Shown in pieces: positions 1 through 8,336 of a stretch of 64,000 bases of DNA. Positions within the stretch are counted from its first letter, which is position 1. Every line of letters starts with the position of its first letter. The notes below the pieces were generated by a model. That model ran no database searches, was not told where the DNA came from, and was given only the letters and a program-made list of their open reading frames with translations. The stretch lies in NCBI RefSeq assembly GCF_016862375.1, contig NZ_BOMV01000055.1, positions 124,001 through 188,000 of the forward strand, given 5' to 3'. Position numbers and translations under genes: made by a program. Origin of the DNA: Paractinoplanes rishiriensis. Its GTDB lineage: Bacteria; Actinomycetota; Actinomycetes; Mycobacteriales; Micromonosporaceae.

Positions 1-696
1 GTGGTGGTGGCGTCCGGCACCTTCCAGCGGCCGGTCACGCCGTCGTTCGCCGGCGAGCTGGACCCGGCGATCCGGCAGCTGCACTCGGCCGCATACCGCA
101 ATCCGGACCAGCTCGCCGAGGGGCCGGTGCTGGTGGTCGGCGCCAGCCACTCCGGCTGCGACATCGCGCTGGAGGCGGCCCGCACCCGGCCGGTCGTCCT
201 GGCCGGGCGCGACCGCGGGCAGATTCCGTTCCGGCCGGAGAGCGCGACGGCCCGGGTGGTGCTGCCGGTGCTGGTGCTGCTGGCCCGCTACGCGCTGACC
301 GTGCGGCACCCGCTGGGCCGCCGGATGCGCCGGGAGATCCGCGCGCACGGCGGCCCGCACATCCGGGTCAAGCGCGCCGACCTGGCCGCCGCCGGGGTGG
401 AGCGGGTGCACGACCGGGTCACCGGGGTGCGCGACGGGCGTCCGGTGCTGGCCGGCGGCCGGGTGCTGGACGTCGCGACTGTGGTCTGGTGCACCGGGTT
501 CGACAAGGACAGCTCGTGGCTGCGGCTGCCGGTGGCCGGCCCGGACGGCTGGCCCGAGCAGGTACGCGGCGCGACCCGCTGGCCCGGCCTGTACTTCGTC
601 GGGCTGCCGTTCCTGCACTCGTTCGCGTCGATGCTGGTGAGCGGGGCCGGCGCGGACGCCCGCCGGGTGGCCGGCCGGATCAGCCGAACCGGGTGA
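1..696 (+). CDS. Flavin-containing monooxygenase-type NAD(P)/FAD oxidoreductase, C-terminal part (5' end outside window)
   Basis: The frame is open from the first base, and the first residues (VVVASGTFQRP) read like the middle of an FMO/CzcO-like flavoprotein, so the FAD-binding N-terminus lies outside the window. A second Rossmann nucleotide-binding motif is visible (VLVVGASHSGCDIA), which in this family binds NADPH. The CTGF motif near residue 165 and the FVGLPFLHSFAS segment near the end are typical of the C-terminal FAD contact. Enzymes of this family oxygenate small organic substrates; the substrate cannot be told here. The gene ends convergently with the next gene, overlapping it by 17 bp. 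Confidence 0.8.
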   Translation: MVVASGTFQRPVTPSFAGELDPAIRQLHSAAYRNPDQLAEGPVLVVGASHSGCDIALEAARTRPVVLAGRDRGQIPFRPESATARVVLPVLVLLARYALTVRHPLGRRMRREIRAHGGPHIRVKRADLAAAGVERVHDRVTGVRDGRPVLAGGRVLDVATVVWCTGFDKDSSWLRLPVAGPDGWPEQVRGATRWPGLYFVGLPFLHSFASMLVSGAGADARRVAGRISRTG

Positions 697-1636
697 CCTC
701 GGTGCGGTTGCCGTCGGTGGACCCGATCACCCGCTGCACCAGCTTGCCGGTGGCCGGGTCGAGGGTGAGCTCGGCCGTGGTGGCCCGGCCGCCGTCGGTC
801 AGCCGCGGGCCGCGCAACTCGAGGTAGGGCACCCGGAACGTGTCGCCGGCCGGCAGCAGCACCGCACCGGGCTCCCCCGCCGCGAGTTCCAGGGCGGCCG
901 CCCGGTGCGCCCGGCCCACCTCGGGGCTGGACAGCAGCTGGCCGATGACCGTCCAGCGCAGTGCCGCGCAGTCGACCTCCGGGGCGTTGCGGCACATCTT
1001 CGCGATCCGCTCGCCCAGGTCGGCGGGGCCGGACGGCAGCTCGGTGCCGGGGTGCGGCATGCCGAACGTGCCGGCGATCCACCGCGGATTCGTGTACGAC
1101 GGGGCGCCCGGCACACCGCGGCGCAACTCGGCCCACTTGGCGTCCACGTCGGAGACCGTGCCGTCGAACAGGCGCCGCGGCGCCGCGGACCGGCAGCCCT
1201 CGGTCGCCGGGGCCGCGGTCACCTCGGCGGCCAGCCGGCCGGGCACCGCGCCCAGCGGTCCGGTGCCGGCGGCCGTCCAGGTCTGCACGGTGGTGGCGGT
1301 GACCGTGCAGCCGGCCGCGGTGCGGGACACGACGGTGCTCCGGGTGCGCTGGTGCAGGTCGCCGGCCGGCCGCTCGGGTGCCTGGGCGGCCGCGGCCGCG
1401 AGCCGGTCGAACACCTCGGCGGGCGAGGCCACCGCCGGCGGTGGGACGACCGGGTCGCCCGGTGCCGGCCAGAACTGGACCGCCCCCGCCACGGCGGCCG
1501 CCGCCGCGGCGGCCAGGGCCGGTGCGAGGTAGCGCTTCCGGCGTGGCCGCACCCGCGACCGCAGCTGATCGAGCGTGTGCTGTTCGGCGTCGGTGAGGTC
1601 GTAGGCGTAGTCGGCGTCGCGTCTGCTGGTCGTCAT
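680..1636 (-). CDS. Membrane-anchored partner protein of the ECF sigma factor (CU044_5270-like)
   Basis: The 318-residue protein has a short charged cytoplasmic N-terminus (about 1-35), one Ala-rich transmembrane helix (about 36-57, ending VQFW) and a large extracytoplasmic domain. Its start codon overlaps the stop codon of the sigma factor gene in an ATGA arrangement, so the two are translationally coupled. In actinomycetes such sigma-adjacent membrane proteins of the CU044_5270 type often act as regulators or outputs of the sigma factor, but I see no zinc-binding anti-sigma motif, so an anti-sigma role is only inferred. The start is supported by a GGAGG-type ribosome binding site. Confidence 0.7.
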   Translation of the reverse strand: MTTSRRDADYAYDLTDAEQHTLDQLRSRVRPRRKRYLAPALAAAAAAAVAGAVQFWPAPGDPVVPPPAVASPAEVFDRLAAAAAQAPERPAGDLHQRTRSTVVSRTAAGCTVTATTVQTWTAAGTGPLGAVPGRLAAEVTAAPATEGCRSAAPRRLFDGTVSDVDAKWAELRRGVPGAPSYTNPRWIAGTFGMPHPGTELPSGPADLGERIAKMCRNAPEVDCAALRWTVIGQLLSSPEVGRAHRAAALELAAGEPGAVLLPAGDTFRVPYLELRGPRLTDGGRATTAELTLDPATGKLVQRVIGSTDGNRTEVTRFG

Positions 1637-2217
1637 CGTCCCTCCTCCTCCTTGGCGGGGAGAGCCCGGAACAGGCGGGCCCGGGCCCGGGCCAGGCGCA
1701 TCCGGGCGGTGCCGGACCGGATGCCCAGCTCGGCGGCGGCCTCGGTCACGGTGAGGTCGCTGCGGACCATGCTCTCCAGCAGTTCCCGTTCGGCCGGCGG
1801 CAGGCCGGGCACCGCCGCCAGCGCCGGTCCGGCCAGGTGGTCGGCGTCCATCCGGTCCTCCAGTTGCTCGTACGCGTCCGGCTCGGGGTCGTGCCGGCCA
1901 CCGAGCCGGTCCATCGCCCGGCCCTCGGCGGCCAGCCGGCGCCAGCGCATCGCCACCAGGTTGCGGGCGATGCCGAACAGCCAGGCCCGGGGCTCGCCGC
2001 AGCTCGGGTCGTAGCGGGCCGCCGACTCCATGGCCGAGATGAACGTGGCCGCGCTCAGGTCGGCCGCGTCGTGCGGGTTGCCGACGGCGCGCGTGAGGTA
2101 CCGGCCGAGCACGCGGACGTGCCGGCGGTAGAACTCCTCGACCGCCTGCGGATCACGATCGAAAACCCGCAGCAGGTCACGATCGTCGACCGCGGCCAGA
2201 TCGGCCTCGCGCACCCT
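1633..2217 (-). CDS. ECF RNA polymerase sigma factor (sigma-70 family)
   Basis: The protein shows region 2 (FYRRHVRVLGRYLTRAV, then DLSAATFISAM and the ARAWLFGIARN-type box) and region 4 with a C-terminal helix-turn-helix (LTVTEAAAELGIRSGTARMRLARARARLF). This directs RNA polymerase to a small regulon. I chose the GTG at 2217 (194 aa), which has an AAGGCGAG sequence just upstream; the frame also permits a GTG at 2241. The next gene is translationally coupled and encodes a membrane protein. A perfect 26-bp palindrome lies immediately upstream, between this gene and a divergent transporter operon. Confidence 0.88.
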   Translation of the reverse strand, partial: RVREADLAAVDDRDLLRVFDRDPQAVEEFYRRHVRVLGRYLTRAVGNPHDAADLSAATFISAMESAARYDPSCGEPRAWLFGIARNLVAMRWRRLAAEGRAMDRLGGRHDPEPDAYEQLEDRMDADHLAGPALAAVPGLPPAERELLESMVRSDLTVTEAAAELGIRSGTARMRLARARARLFRALPAKEEEGR

Positions 2218-2243
2218 CACATTCTCGCCTTTGCACACCACCC

Positions 2244-2269
2244 GCGGGGCGTCACATGTGACGCCCCGC
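2244..2269. promoter_or_regulatory. Perfect 26-bp palindrome in divergent promoter region
   Basis: The left arm GCGGGGCGTCACA is followed directly by its exact reverse complement, with no spacer. It sits between the sigma factor gene and the lipoprotein/ABC operon. Its position suggests an operator serving both directions; an RNA hairpin is the alternative. Confidence 0.6.
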
Positions 2270-2304
2270 CGGCCTCGCGCAATGTCGGTGCAGGAGGTGG
2301 AGAG

Positions 2305-2814
2305 ATGCTTCGACGCATCACGATCGGTACCGCCGCGCTGCTGGCCCTCGCGGCCTGCGGCCCGGCCAAGGCAGAACCCCAGGTCGCCACGGCGGTGACC
2401 GCGACCGCCCCGGCGCCGTCCGCGCCGGCCGCCGCCGGCGACAAGGACCGGGCCCTGGACTTCGTCAAATGCATGCGTGCGGAGGGCGTGCAGGTGGCCG
2501 ACCCGGACCCGCAGGGCAACTGGGCGATGCAGCCGGGCGACAAGACCGACCCGGACTTCCCGGACGCCATGCAGAAGTGCAAGGCGCTGCGCCCGGACGT
2601 ACGCCCGGACGGTTCGGCCGGCCTCACCGAGGAGCAGGCCGCCACGCTGCGCCGGTTCGCGCAGTGCATGCGGGACAACGGCGTACCGGACTTCGCCGAC
2701 CCGGGACCCAACGGATTCGACGTGCCGCCCAAGGACGCGGCCGCCGCCAAGCGTGCCCAGCAGACGTGCCTGCCGATCCTGGGCGCCGACCCGGACGGGC
2801 CCGTCAGCGGATGA
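2305..2814 (+). CDS. Small Cys-containing lipoprotein with a duplicated module
   Basis: The 169-residue protein begins with a signal peptide and lipobox (LALAAC, Cys18), so it should be anchored outside the membrane. After a Pro/Ala/Thr-rich linker (about 24-45) come two copies of a similar unit, each containing a CMR-x-x-GV motif, an acidic/Asp-Pro stretch and a second Cys (KCKAL and QTCLP). The four cysteines could form two disulfides. The start has a strong GGAGG site. Its stop codon overlaps the start of the membrane-fusion protein gene, so it belongs to the transporter operon. Similar lipoproteins accompany peptidoglycan-binding membrane-fusion proteins in actinomycetes; the function is unknown. 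Confidence 0.75.
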   Translation: MLRRITIGTAALLALAACGPAKAEPQVATAVTATAPAPSAPAAAGDKDRALDFVKCMRAEGVQVADPDPQGNWAMQPGDKTDPDFPDAMQKCKALRPDVRPDGSAGLTEEQAATLRRFAQCMRDNGVPDFADPGPNGFDVPPKDAAAAKRAQQTCLPILGADPDGPVSG

Positions 2815-3866
2815 GATTCCTGCGAGCCGTGGGCATCGGCGTCGTCCTGGCCGGGACCGCCGGTGCCGCCGCGCTGGCCGCGATCGGGTTCGACGGCCGC
2901 GGTCAGCCGTCGGCCGGCGCGTCCACCACGGCGCCGCCGGTGACCAGCCCGATCACCCGCACCACGCTGGCCCGGTCGGTCACCGTCGAGGCCACCCTGG
3001 ACTACGGCGCGCCGCTGACCCTGGCGGCCACCACGCCGGGCACGCTGACCTGGCTCCCGCCGGCCGGCAGCACGGTGACCCGGGGCGAGGCGGTGCTGCG
3101 CGCCGACGACCTCCCGGTGGTGCTCCTGCACGGTCCGCTTCCGATGTACCGGCAGTTGTCCAAAGACCTCAAGGGCGCGGATGTACGCCAGTTCGAGCGC
3201 AACCTGCGGGCGCTGGGCTACCTGGGTTTCACCGTCGACGACGAATACTCCGTGCACACCGAGGCGGCGGTGAAACGCTGGCAGAAAGACCTCGGCCGGC
3301 CCGAGTCCGGCAAGGTGGACGTGGGTGCGGTTCTCTACACCCCGGGTCCGGTGCGCGTGGCCAAGCCGCTCGCCCGGCTCGGCGCGCCGGCCGCCGGTGA
3401 CGTGCTCACCTACACCGGCACCGACCGCACCGTCACGGCGCAGGTGCAGCTCACCGAGCAGTCCTGGGCCAAACCCGGCGCACCGGTCACCGTGCTGCTG
3501 CCGGACGGCCGCAAGGCCGGCGGCAAGGTGTCGGCGGTCGGCGCCGAGGTGAGCGAGTCCGAGAGCGCCGAGGGTGCCGCGACACCGACCGCCGCGGTCA
3601 CCGTCGTGGTGTCCGACCAGGCCGCGCTGCGCGCGTTCGACCGGGCGCCGGTGCAGGTCAGCCACGTCGTCGAGCAACGTAGGAACGTGCTGACCGTGCC
3701 GGTGGCGGCGTTGCTCGCGCTGGCCGAGGGCGGTTACGGCCTGGAGATCCGGGAGGGCGGGGGCACCCGGATCACGGCCGTGCAGGTCGGCATGATCGCG
3801 GACGGCCGGGCCGAGGTCCGCGGGCCGGGCCTGGCCGAGGAGATGCCGGTGGTGGTGCCGCAATGA
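2811..3866 (+). CDS. HlyD/MacA-like membrane-fusion protein with peptidoglycan-binding domain
   Basis: The 351-residue protein has an N-terminal membrane anchor (about 7-26). A biotinyl/lipoyl-like hairpin region follows (SITRTTLARSV to the GTLTWLPPAGSTVTRGEAVLR segment). A PG_binding_1 domain is inserted at about 120-170 (DVRQFERNLRALGYLG and AAVKRWQKDLG), and beta-barrel domains lie in the C-terminal half. It is translationally coupled on both sides (ATGA overlaps) with the lipoprotein and the ATPase. By family knowledge it connects a MacB-like permease to the cell wall in a Gram-positive export system; the substrate is unknown. Confidence 0.85.
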   Translation: MRFLRAVGIGVVLAGTAGAAALAAIGFDGRGQPSAGASTTAPPVTSPITRTTLARSVTVEATLDYGAPLTLAATTPGTLTWLPPAGSTVTRGEAVLRADDLPVVLLHGPLPMYRQLSKDLKGADVRQFERNLRALGYLGFTVDDEYSVHTEAAVKRWQKDLGRPESGKVDVGAVLYTPGPVRVAKPLARLGAPAAGDVLTYTGTDRTVTAQVQLTEQSWAKPGAPVTVLLPDGRKAGGKVSAVGAEVSESESAEGAATPTAAVTVVVSDQAALRAFDRAPVQVSHVVEQRRNVLTVPVAALLALAEGGYGLEIREGGGTRITAVQVGMIADGRAEVRGPGLAEEMPVVVPQ

Positions 3867-4525
3867 GCGTCGTCGAACTGGACCAGGTGGCCAAGACCTA
3901 CCCGGGCGGGGTGGACGCGGTCGCGGGGGTCTCGCTGCGGATCGCGTACGGCGAAATGATCGGCATCGTCGGGCCGTCCGGCTCGGGCAAGTCGACCATG
4001 CTGCACCTGATCGGCACGCTCGACCGGTCGACCGCCGGCACGGTGCGGATCGACGGCCACGATGTCGACCGGCTCACCGACCGGCAGTTGTCGGCGCTGC
4101 GGGCGAGCCGGATCGGGTTCGTGTTCCAGCAGTTCCACCTGGCGGCCGGGGTGTCCGCGGTGGACAACGTGGCGGACGGCCTGCTCTACGCCGGGGTGCC
4201 GCGGCGCGAACGGCTCCGGCGCGCCGCGGCCGCCCTCGACCGGGTGGGGCTGGCGGCCCGGGCGGAGCACCGGCCGCACCAGCTGTCCGGTGGCGAGCGG
4301 CAGCGGGTGGCGATCGCCCGCGCGGTGGTCGGCGACCCGGCGCTGCTGCTCGCCGACGAGCCCACCGGCAACCTCGACTCGGCGTCCGGCGCCGCGGTGA
4401 TGGCGATCCTGGCCGAGTTGCACGCGGCCGGCACCACGGTCGTGGTGATCACCCACGACCAGCAGATCGCCGAGTCGATGCCGCGCCGGGTGCGGATGCG
4501 CGACGGCCGGGTGGTGGCGTCGTGA
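3863..4525 (+). CDS. ABC transporter ATP-binding protein, LolD/MacB type
   Basis: This 220-residue ATPase has all the motifs: Walker A GPSGSGKST, Q-loop FVFQQFHL, signature LSGGERQR, Walker B LLLADEPTG and the H-loop VITHD. Similarity is to the LolD/MacB/FtsE group, which drives mechanotransmission rather than classical transport. Its start overlaps the membrane-fusion protein stop codon, and its stop overlaps the GTG start of the permease, so the three proteins probably form one complex at fixed ratio. Confidence 0.93.
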   Translation: MSVVELDQVAKTYPGGVDAVAGVSLRIAYGEMIGIVGPSGSGKSTMLHLIGTLDRSTAGTVRIDGHDVDRLTDRQLSALRASRIGFVFQQFHLAAGVSAVDNVADGLLYAGVPRRERLRRAAAALDRVGLAARAEHRPHQLSGGERQRVAIARAVVGDPALLLADEPTGNLDSASGAAVMAILAELHAAGTTVVVITHDQQIAESMPRRVRMRDGRVVAS

Positions 4526-5748
4526 GCCGCTCGGGTCCCGGCTGGTTTCGGCCGGCCTGGTTGCGGCCGGGCCGGGTGCGGCCGGCGCGGCTGCGGCCGG
4601 CCGACGTGGTGCGGGTCGGCGGGGCCGGGTTGCGCGCCCATCCGCTGCGGGTGTTCCTGTCCACCTTCGGCATCGCGGTGGGCATCGCGGCGATGCTCTC
4701 GGTGGTCGGCATCGCGTCGTCCAGCCGCGCCGAACTGGACGCCGCCCTCCAGCGCCTCGGCACCAACCTGCTCACCGTGACGCCCGGCAAGACGCTGACC
4801 GGCGAACCGGCACCGCTGCCGGCCGACGCGGTGGCGATGGTGCGGCGGGTCTCGCCGGTGACCGCGGCGTCGGCCACCGGCACGGTCCGCGCTGCCGTGT
4901 ACCGCAACGAGTTCATCCCGACCGGCGAGACCGGCAGCATCGCGGTGCTGGCCGCCCAGCCCGACCTGCTGGGTGCGGTCGGCGGCCGGCTGTCGGCGGG
5001 CCGGTGGACGGCCGGTGACCTGCCGACCGTGGTGCTCGGCGCGATCGCGGCCGACCGGCTCGGCATCCGGCACGCCGGGCCGCGGGTGTGGCTGCGCGGC
5101 ACCTGGTTCGGCGTGGCCGGCATCCTGGACCGGGTGCCGCTCGCGCCGGAACTCGACACCGCCGCGCTGGTCGGCTGGGCGGCGGCCGAGCACTACCTGG
5201 CGTTCGACGGCCACCCCACGATGATCTACACGCGCTCGGTGGAGAGCCAGGTGGAGGCGGTGCGCGCCGTCCTGGCCCGGACCGCAAACCCCGCAGACCC
5301 GCAGGATGTACGGGTGTCCCGGCCGTCCGACGCGCTGGCGGCCCAGCGCGCCACCGGATACACCCTGGGCGCCCAGTTGATCGGCCTGGCGGCGGTCGCC
5401 CTGCTGGTCGGCGGCATCGGGGTGGCCAACACCATGGTGATCTCGGTGTTGGAACGCCGCTCCGAGGTGGGGCTGCGCCGCGCGCTCGGTGCCACCCGCG
5501 GCCAGATCCGGGTGCAGTTCCTGGTCGAGTCGCTGCTGCTGTCCCTGCTGGGCGGGGTGGCCGGCACCGCGCTGGGCATCGCGGCCACGGCGGCGTTCGC
5601 GGCGTACAAGCACTGGCCCACCGTGGTGCCGGCCTGGTCGACGGCCGGCGGCATCGGGGCCACCGTGGTGATCGGAACGCTGGCCGGGCTCTATCCGGCG
5701 ATGCGGGCGGCCCGGCTCGCCCCGACCGAGGCGTTGGCGGCGCCGTGA
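4522..5748 (+). CDS. MacB/FtsX-type ABC transporter permease
   Basis: The 408-residue protein has the MacB topology: a first transmembrane helix after a basic N-terminus (about 45-70, FGIAVGIAAML), a large extracytoplasmic MacB-core domain (about 70-280) and three C-terminal helices with the conserved RRSEVGLRRALGATRGQIRVQFLVES segment split around them. The N-terminus has an odd short repeat of R-P-A/G-W/R-L/V units before the conserved region. The GTG start overlaps the ATPase stop. A strong hairpin terminator follows. Confidence 0.9.
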   Translation: MSRSGPGWFRPAWLRPGRVRPARLRPADVVRVGGAGLRAHPLRVFLSTFGIAVGIAAMLSVVGIASSSRAELDAALQRLGTNLLTVTPGKTLTGEPAPLPADAVAMVRRVSPVTAASATGTVRAAVYRNEFIPTGETGSIAVLAAQPDLLGAVGGRLSAGRWTAGDLPTVVLGAIAADRLGIRHAGPRVWLRGTWFGVAGILDRVPLAPELDTAALVGWAAAEHYLAFDGHPTMIYTRSVESQVEAVRAVLARTANPADPQDVRVSRPSDALAAQRATGYTLGAQLIGLAAVALLVGGIGVANTMVISVLERRSEVGLRRALGATRGQIRVQFLVESLLLSLLGGVAGTALGIAATAAFAAYKHWPTVVPAWSTAGGIGATVVIGTLAGLYPAMRAARLAPTEALAAP

Positions 5749-5754
5749 CAGAGC

Positions 5755-5783
5755 GAGCGGCCCGCCGTGATGGCGGGCCGCTC
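5755..5783. terminator. Bidirectional hairpin terminator
   Basis: A perfect 12-bp inverted repeat (GAGCGGCCCGCC, 5-nt loop, exact complement) lies between the convergent permease and secreted-protein genes. Confidence 0.75.
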
Positions 5784-5802
5784 GTCGGTCACCTGGCGAC
5801 GA

Positions 5803-6165
5803 TCAGCACTCCTCGACGGCGCCCCGGCCGTAGAGCAGCGCGTCGTTGACCCAGCCGGACTTGTTGAGCGACGGAACGTACACCCAGGTCCAGGTGCTCC
5901 AGCCGTTGTAGGTGCTGCCGGACGTGTAGCAGTGGTACTGGGCCGCGTCGCCGTAGTAGGCCCGGTCGACGATCCGGCAGGCGGTGCCGGTGTGGTGCGG
6001 CCCGACGCGGAGGGCGGCGTCGGTTCCGGAGATGAAACCGATGTATCCGTCCAGGAACGAATGGGCATGGCTGCAGCTGGCCGCGGCCGGCGACGCCGTT
6101 GTCGCCACCAGGCCACCCGTGGCCAGTGTGATCGCCGCGAGTGCGGCTCCGGTGCGTGCTCGCAT
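5803..6165 (-). CDS. Small secreted SH3-like protein
   Basis: The 120-residue product starts with a signal peptide (MRARTGAALAAITLATGG, cleavage after the SPAAA segment near residue 29). The mature part has four cysteines and an SH3-like ending (TWTWVYVPSLNKSGWVNDALLYG), seen in small bacterial cell-wall-associated proteins. I chose the ATG at 6165 because a GGGGGAG site lies just upstream and the signal peptide begins there; the frame remains open further upstream without coding character. Function is not known. Confidence 0.75.
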   Translation of the reverse strand: MRARTGAALAAITLATGGLVATTASPAAASCSHAHSFLDGYIGFISGTDAALRVGPHHTGTACRIVDRAYYGDAAQYHCYTSGSTYNGWSTWTWVYVPSLNKSGWVNDALLYGRGAVEEC

Positions 6166-6415
6166 AACTCCCCCTGTGATCGAGCTTGCATCGCTTTCCG
6201 GGACATCGTTCAAGCGGGTACTGAATGGCCGCTGAAGACGCACTGAATGCCACCGGGTTACCCAGGGAGATTGTCGGATTTCCATCGAAGCGCACCCATC
6301 GGCCGGGACCATGGGACCGCGCCGAATCAGGCAGAATTACCATCCAGGCCGGTCGGTCGCGCCCGGCCAGGTAAAGATCAAGAATGCTTTGTCGGCCTAC
6401 GGGGGGCTGTGGCGG

Positions 6416-7189
6416 GTGAAGTCCGAATCGGAGCCAATACTACAATTACTGGGCCTGTTCGAGCTACGCATAAACGGCACAAGGGTGCAACTCGGCGAAC
6501 CGAAACAGCAGAGCTTGCTGGCCCTGTTCGCCCTGCACCGGGCGGCTTTCGTCTCGATCACCGAAATAGTCGAGGCACTCTGGGACGGCCTGCCGCCGGC
6601 CCGGGTCCGCAATCAGATCCAGGTGTACGTGTCCCGCCTGCGGCGCGTGCTGACCCCGGTCGCCACCTGGGCGATCCACACGGAACCGGACGGTTACCTG
6701 CTGGAAGTCCCCGCCGACCGGGTCGATCTCGCGGTGTTCGACAACGCCGTGCGGCGCGGCACCACCCTGGCCCGCTCCGGCAACTGGCCGGCCGCCGACC
6801 GGGAGTTGCACACCGCCATGGCATGTTGGCGCGGCCGCGCGCTGGGCGGCGTACGCGGCGATTTCTTCGCCCGCCACGCGGCCCACCTGGAGGAACGCCG
6901 AATAGCCGCTTTCGAACAACACCTGGGCGTCAAACTGGCCCTGGGCCAATACGCCGAGGCGGTCAACTCACTGCGCCCGATAGTAGCCACCTATCCCCTG
7001 CACGAGGGCCTGCGCCACGGTTTCATGATCGCCCTTTACCGAGCCGGCCGCCCCGCCGAGGCCTTGGCCGCCTATCGCGAAGGCCGCTCCCAGATAATTG
7101 ACCAGCTGGGCATCGAACCGGGCCCCGAACTACGTTCCCTGGAACGCCGGATTCTCCGCGGCGACCCAATCCCCAACGCCCATTACTGA
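6416..7189 (+). CDS. SARP/AfsR-type transcriptional regulator (DNA-binding plus BTAD domain)
   Basis: The 257-residue protein has an OmpR-like winged-helix domain (about 8-95, including LGEPKQQSLLALFALH and NQIQVYVSRLRRVL) followed by the bacterial transcriptional activation domain (about 100-250), ending with the typical IEPGPELRSLERRIL. SARPs usually activate secondary-metabolite operons, but no biosynthetic cluster lies beside it. I chose GTG at 6416, preceded by a GGGGGG stretch; an ATG at 6311 is in frame but upstream of any conserved sequence. Codon 11 is TTA (6446-6448), the rare leucine codon read by the bldA tRNA in actinomycetes, which would tie its translation to development. Confidence 0.85.
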   Translation: MKSESEPILQLLGLFELRINGTRVQLGEPKQQSLLALFALHRAAFVSITEIVEALWDGLPPARVRNQIQVYVSRLRRVLTPVATWAIHTEPDGYLLEVPADRVDLAVFDNAVRRGTTLARSGNWPAADRELHTAMACWRGRALGGVRGDFFARHAAHLEERRIAAFEQHLGVKLALGQYAEAVNSLRPIVATYPLHEGLRHGFMIALYRAGRPAEALAAYREGRSQIIDQLGIEPGPELRSLERRILRGDPIPNAHY

Positions 7190-7302
7190 CCCGCATTCCG
7201 CACCGGAATTCCCGCGGAGAGCACCTCGCCCCACAAGATCCACGCGGTTGCGGACGACCAAGGCGGCCGAAGCCGTCCCGCGGCTGGCGCCGCCTTGGCA
7301 CG

Positions 7303-8238
7303 ATGGCAGGGACCGTGCGAGCCCGACGGGGGACGTCTGGCATGTGGCCGTTCCAGCGCAACCGCGACCCGGACGCCGGGCGGATCGATCCGGCGGACGG
7401 CGATCCGACCGCGCGCGCCCTGGCCGGCTTCATGCGGGCCGGTGACTGGCGCGGCGTGCGGGACATCCTGGCCGAGGCCACCGAGCCGGACACCCGGGCC
7501 TGCCTCCTGGAGTCGGCGGTCGAGGCCGGCGGCGCCGGGGACTGGATCGGCGGGTGGGCGCGGGCCGAACCGGATTCCACGCTGCCCGGCCTGGTGCGCG
7601 GCTGCCACGCCACGCGCGACGACCCCGCGGCGGCCGAGCGCATCCTCGGCGACGTGGTGCGGCGCGACCCGGACGAGGTGACCGCGCGGACCTGGCTGCT
7701 GATCTCGGGGCGCCGCCTCGGCATCGGCGCGGACGAGGCGCGGGACCGGTTCGACCAGGTGGTCCGCCGCTGGCCGGGACATCTGATCGGGTACGAGCAG
7801 CGGATGCGCTACCTGAGCCTGCGGGCGTGCGGCACCGGGCGGCAGATGTTCGCGTTCGCCCGGGAGGCCATGCTGAAGGCCAAGCCGGGCAGCCTGTTAC
7901 CGGGCCTGCTGCCGCTCGCCCACCTGGAGCAGGCGGCCACGATGACCGCCGGCGCCGCGCGGGACTACCTGCACGAGGCGACCGTACGCGCGGACCTGCT
8001 CACCGCGGCGGGCCACTCGCTGTTCCACCCGGACTTCGCGCCGGCGATCGGCTGGACGCGGCGGGCCAACGTGTTCGCGGCGGCATTTCACCTGGCCGGC
8101 GAGCATCATGCGGCGGCGCGTGTGTTCGACCTGATCGGTGACCGGGTGAGCGCCCGGCCGTGGATTTTTTTCGACCCCACGGACCCGGTACGCCTGTTTA
8201 CCGGCGCGCGCACGGAGGCGTACAACCGACGGTTTTGA
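7303..8238 (+). CDS. Uncharacterised alpha-helical protein (TPR-like)
   Basis: The 311-residue protein is soluble and rich in Ala, Arg and Asp, with helical repeats resembling TPR units in the middle (about 70-230) and a C-terminal segment ending DPVRLFTGARTEAYNRRF. Similar proteins occur in Micromonosporaceae without a known role. The start may be the ATG at 7303 or the internal ATG at 7342 (MWPFQRN). It contains a TTA codon (7897-7899), as does the SARP gene upstream. The stretch after its stop (8239-8290) is unusually AT-rich for this DNA. Confidence 0.65.
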   Translation: MAGTVRARRGTSGMWPFQRNRDPDAGRIDPADGDPTARALAGFMRAGDWRGVRDILAEATEPDTRACLLESAVEAGGAGDWIGGWARAEPDSTLPGLVRGCHATRDDPAAAERILGDVVRRDPDEVTARTWLLISGRRLGIGADEARDRFDQVVRRWPGHLIGYEQRMRYLSLRACGTGRQMFAFAREAMLKAKPGSLLPGLLPLAHLEQAATMTAGAARDYLHEATVRADLLTAAGHSLFHPDFAPAIGWTRRANVFAAAFHLAGEHHAAARVFDLIGDRVSARPWIFFDPTDPVRLFTGARTEAYNRRF

Positions 8239-8291
8239 ATTTGTATTCTAGATTGACTCTAATCTATGACCTGAAATCCCCCACAGCGCAG

Positions 8292-8321
8292 CCTGCCGAC
8301 GGCACCGGAGCCGCCGACAGG
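8292..8321. terminator. Hairpin terminator between convergent genes
   Basis: A 12-bp stem with two mismatches (CCTGCCGACGGC against GCCGCCGACAGG, 6-nt loop) lies between the convergent genes ending at 8238 and 8337. Confidence 0.55.
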
Positions 8322-8336
8322 CCAGGTCCGCCGAGG

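Noticed and set aside
2217..3863. 548-codon leftward frame overlapping the lipoprotein and membrane-fusion genes
   Set aside because: Antisense of two coupled genes with clear motifs; no family resemblance.
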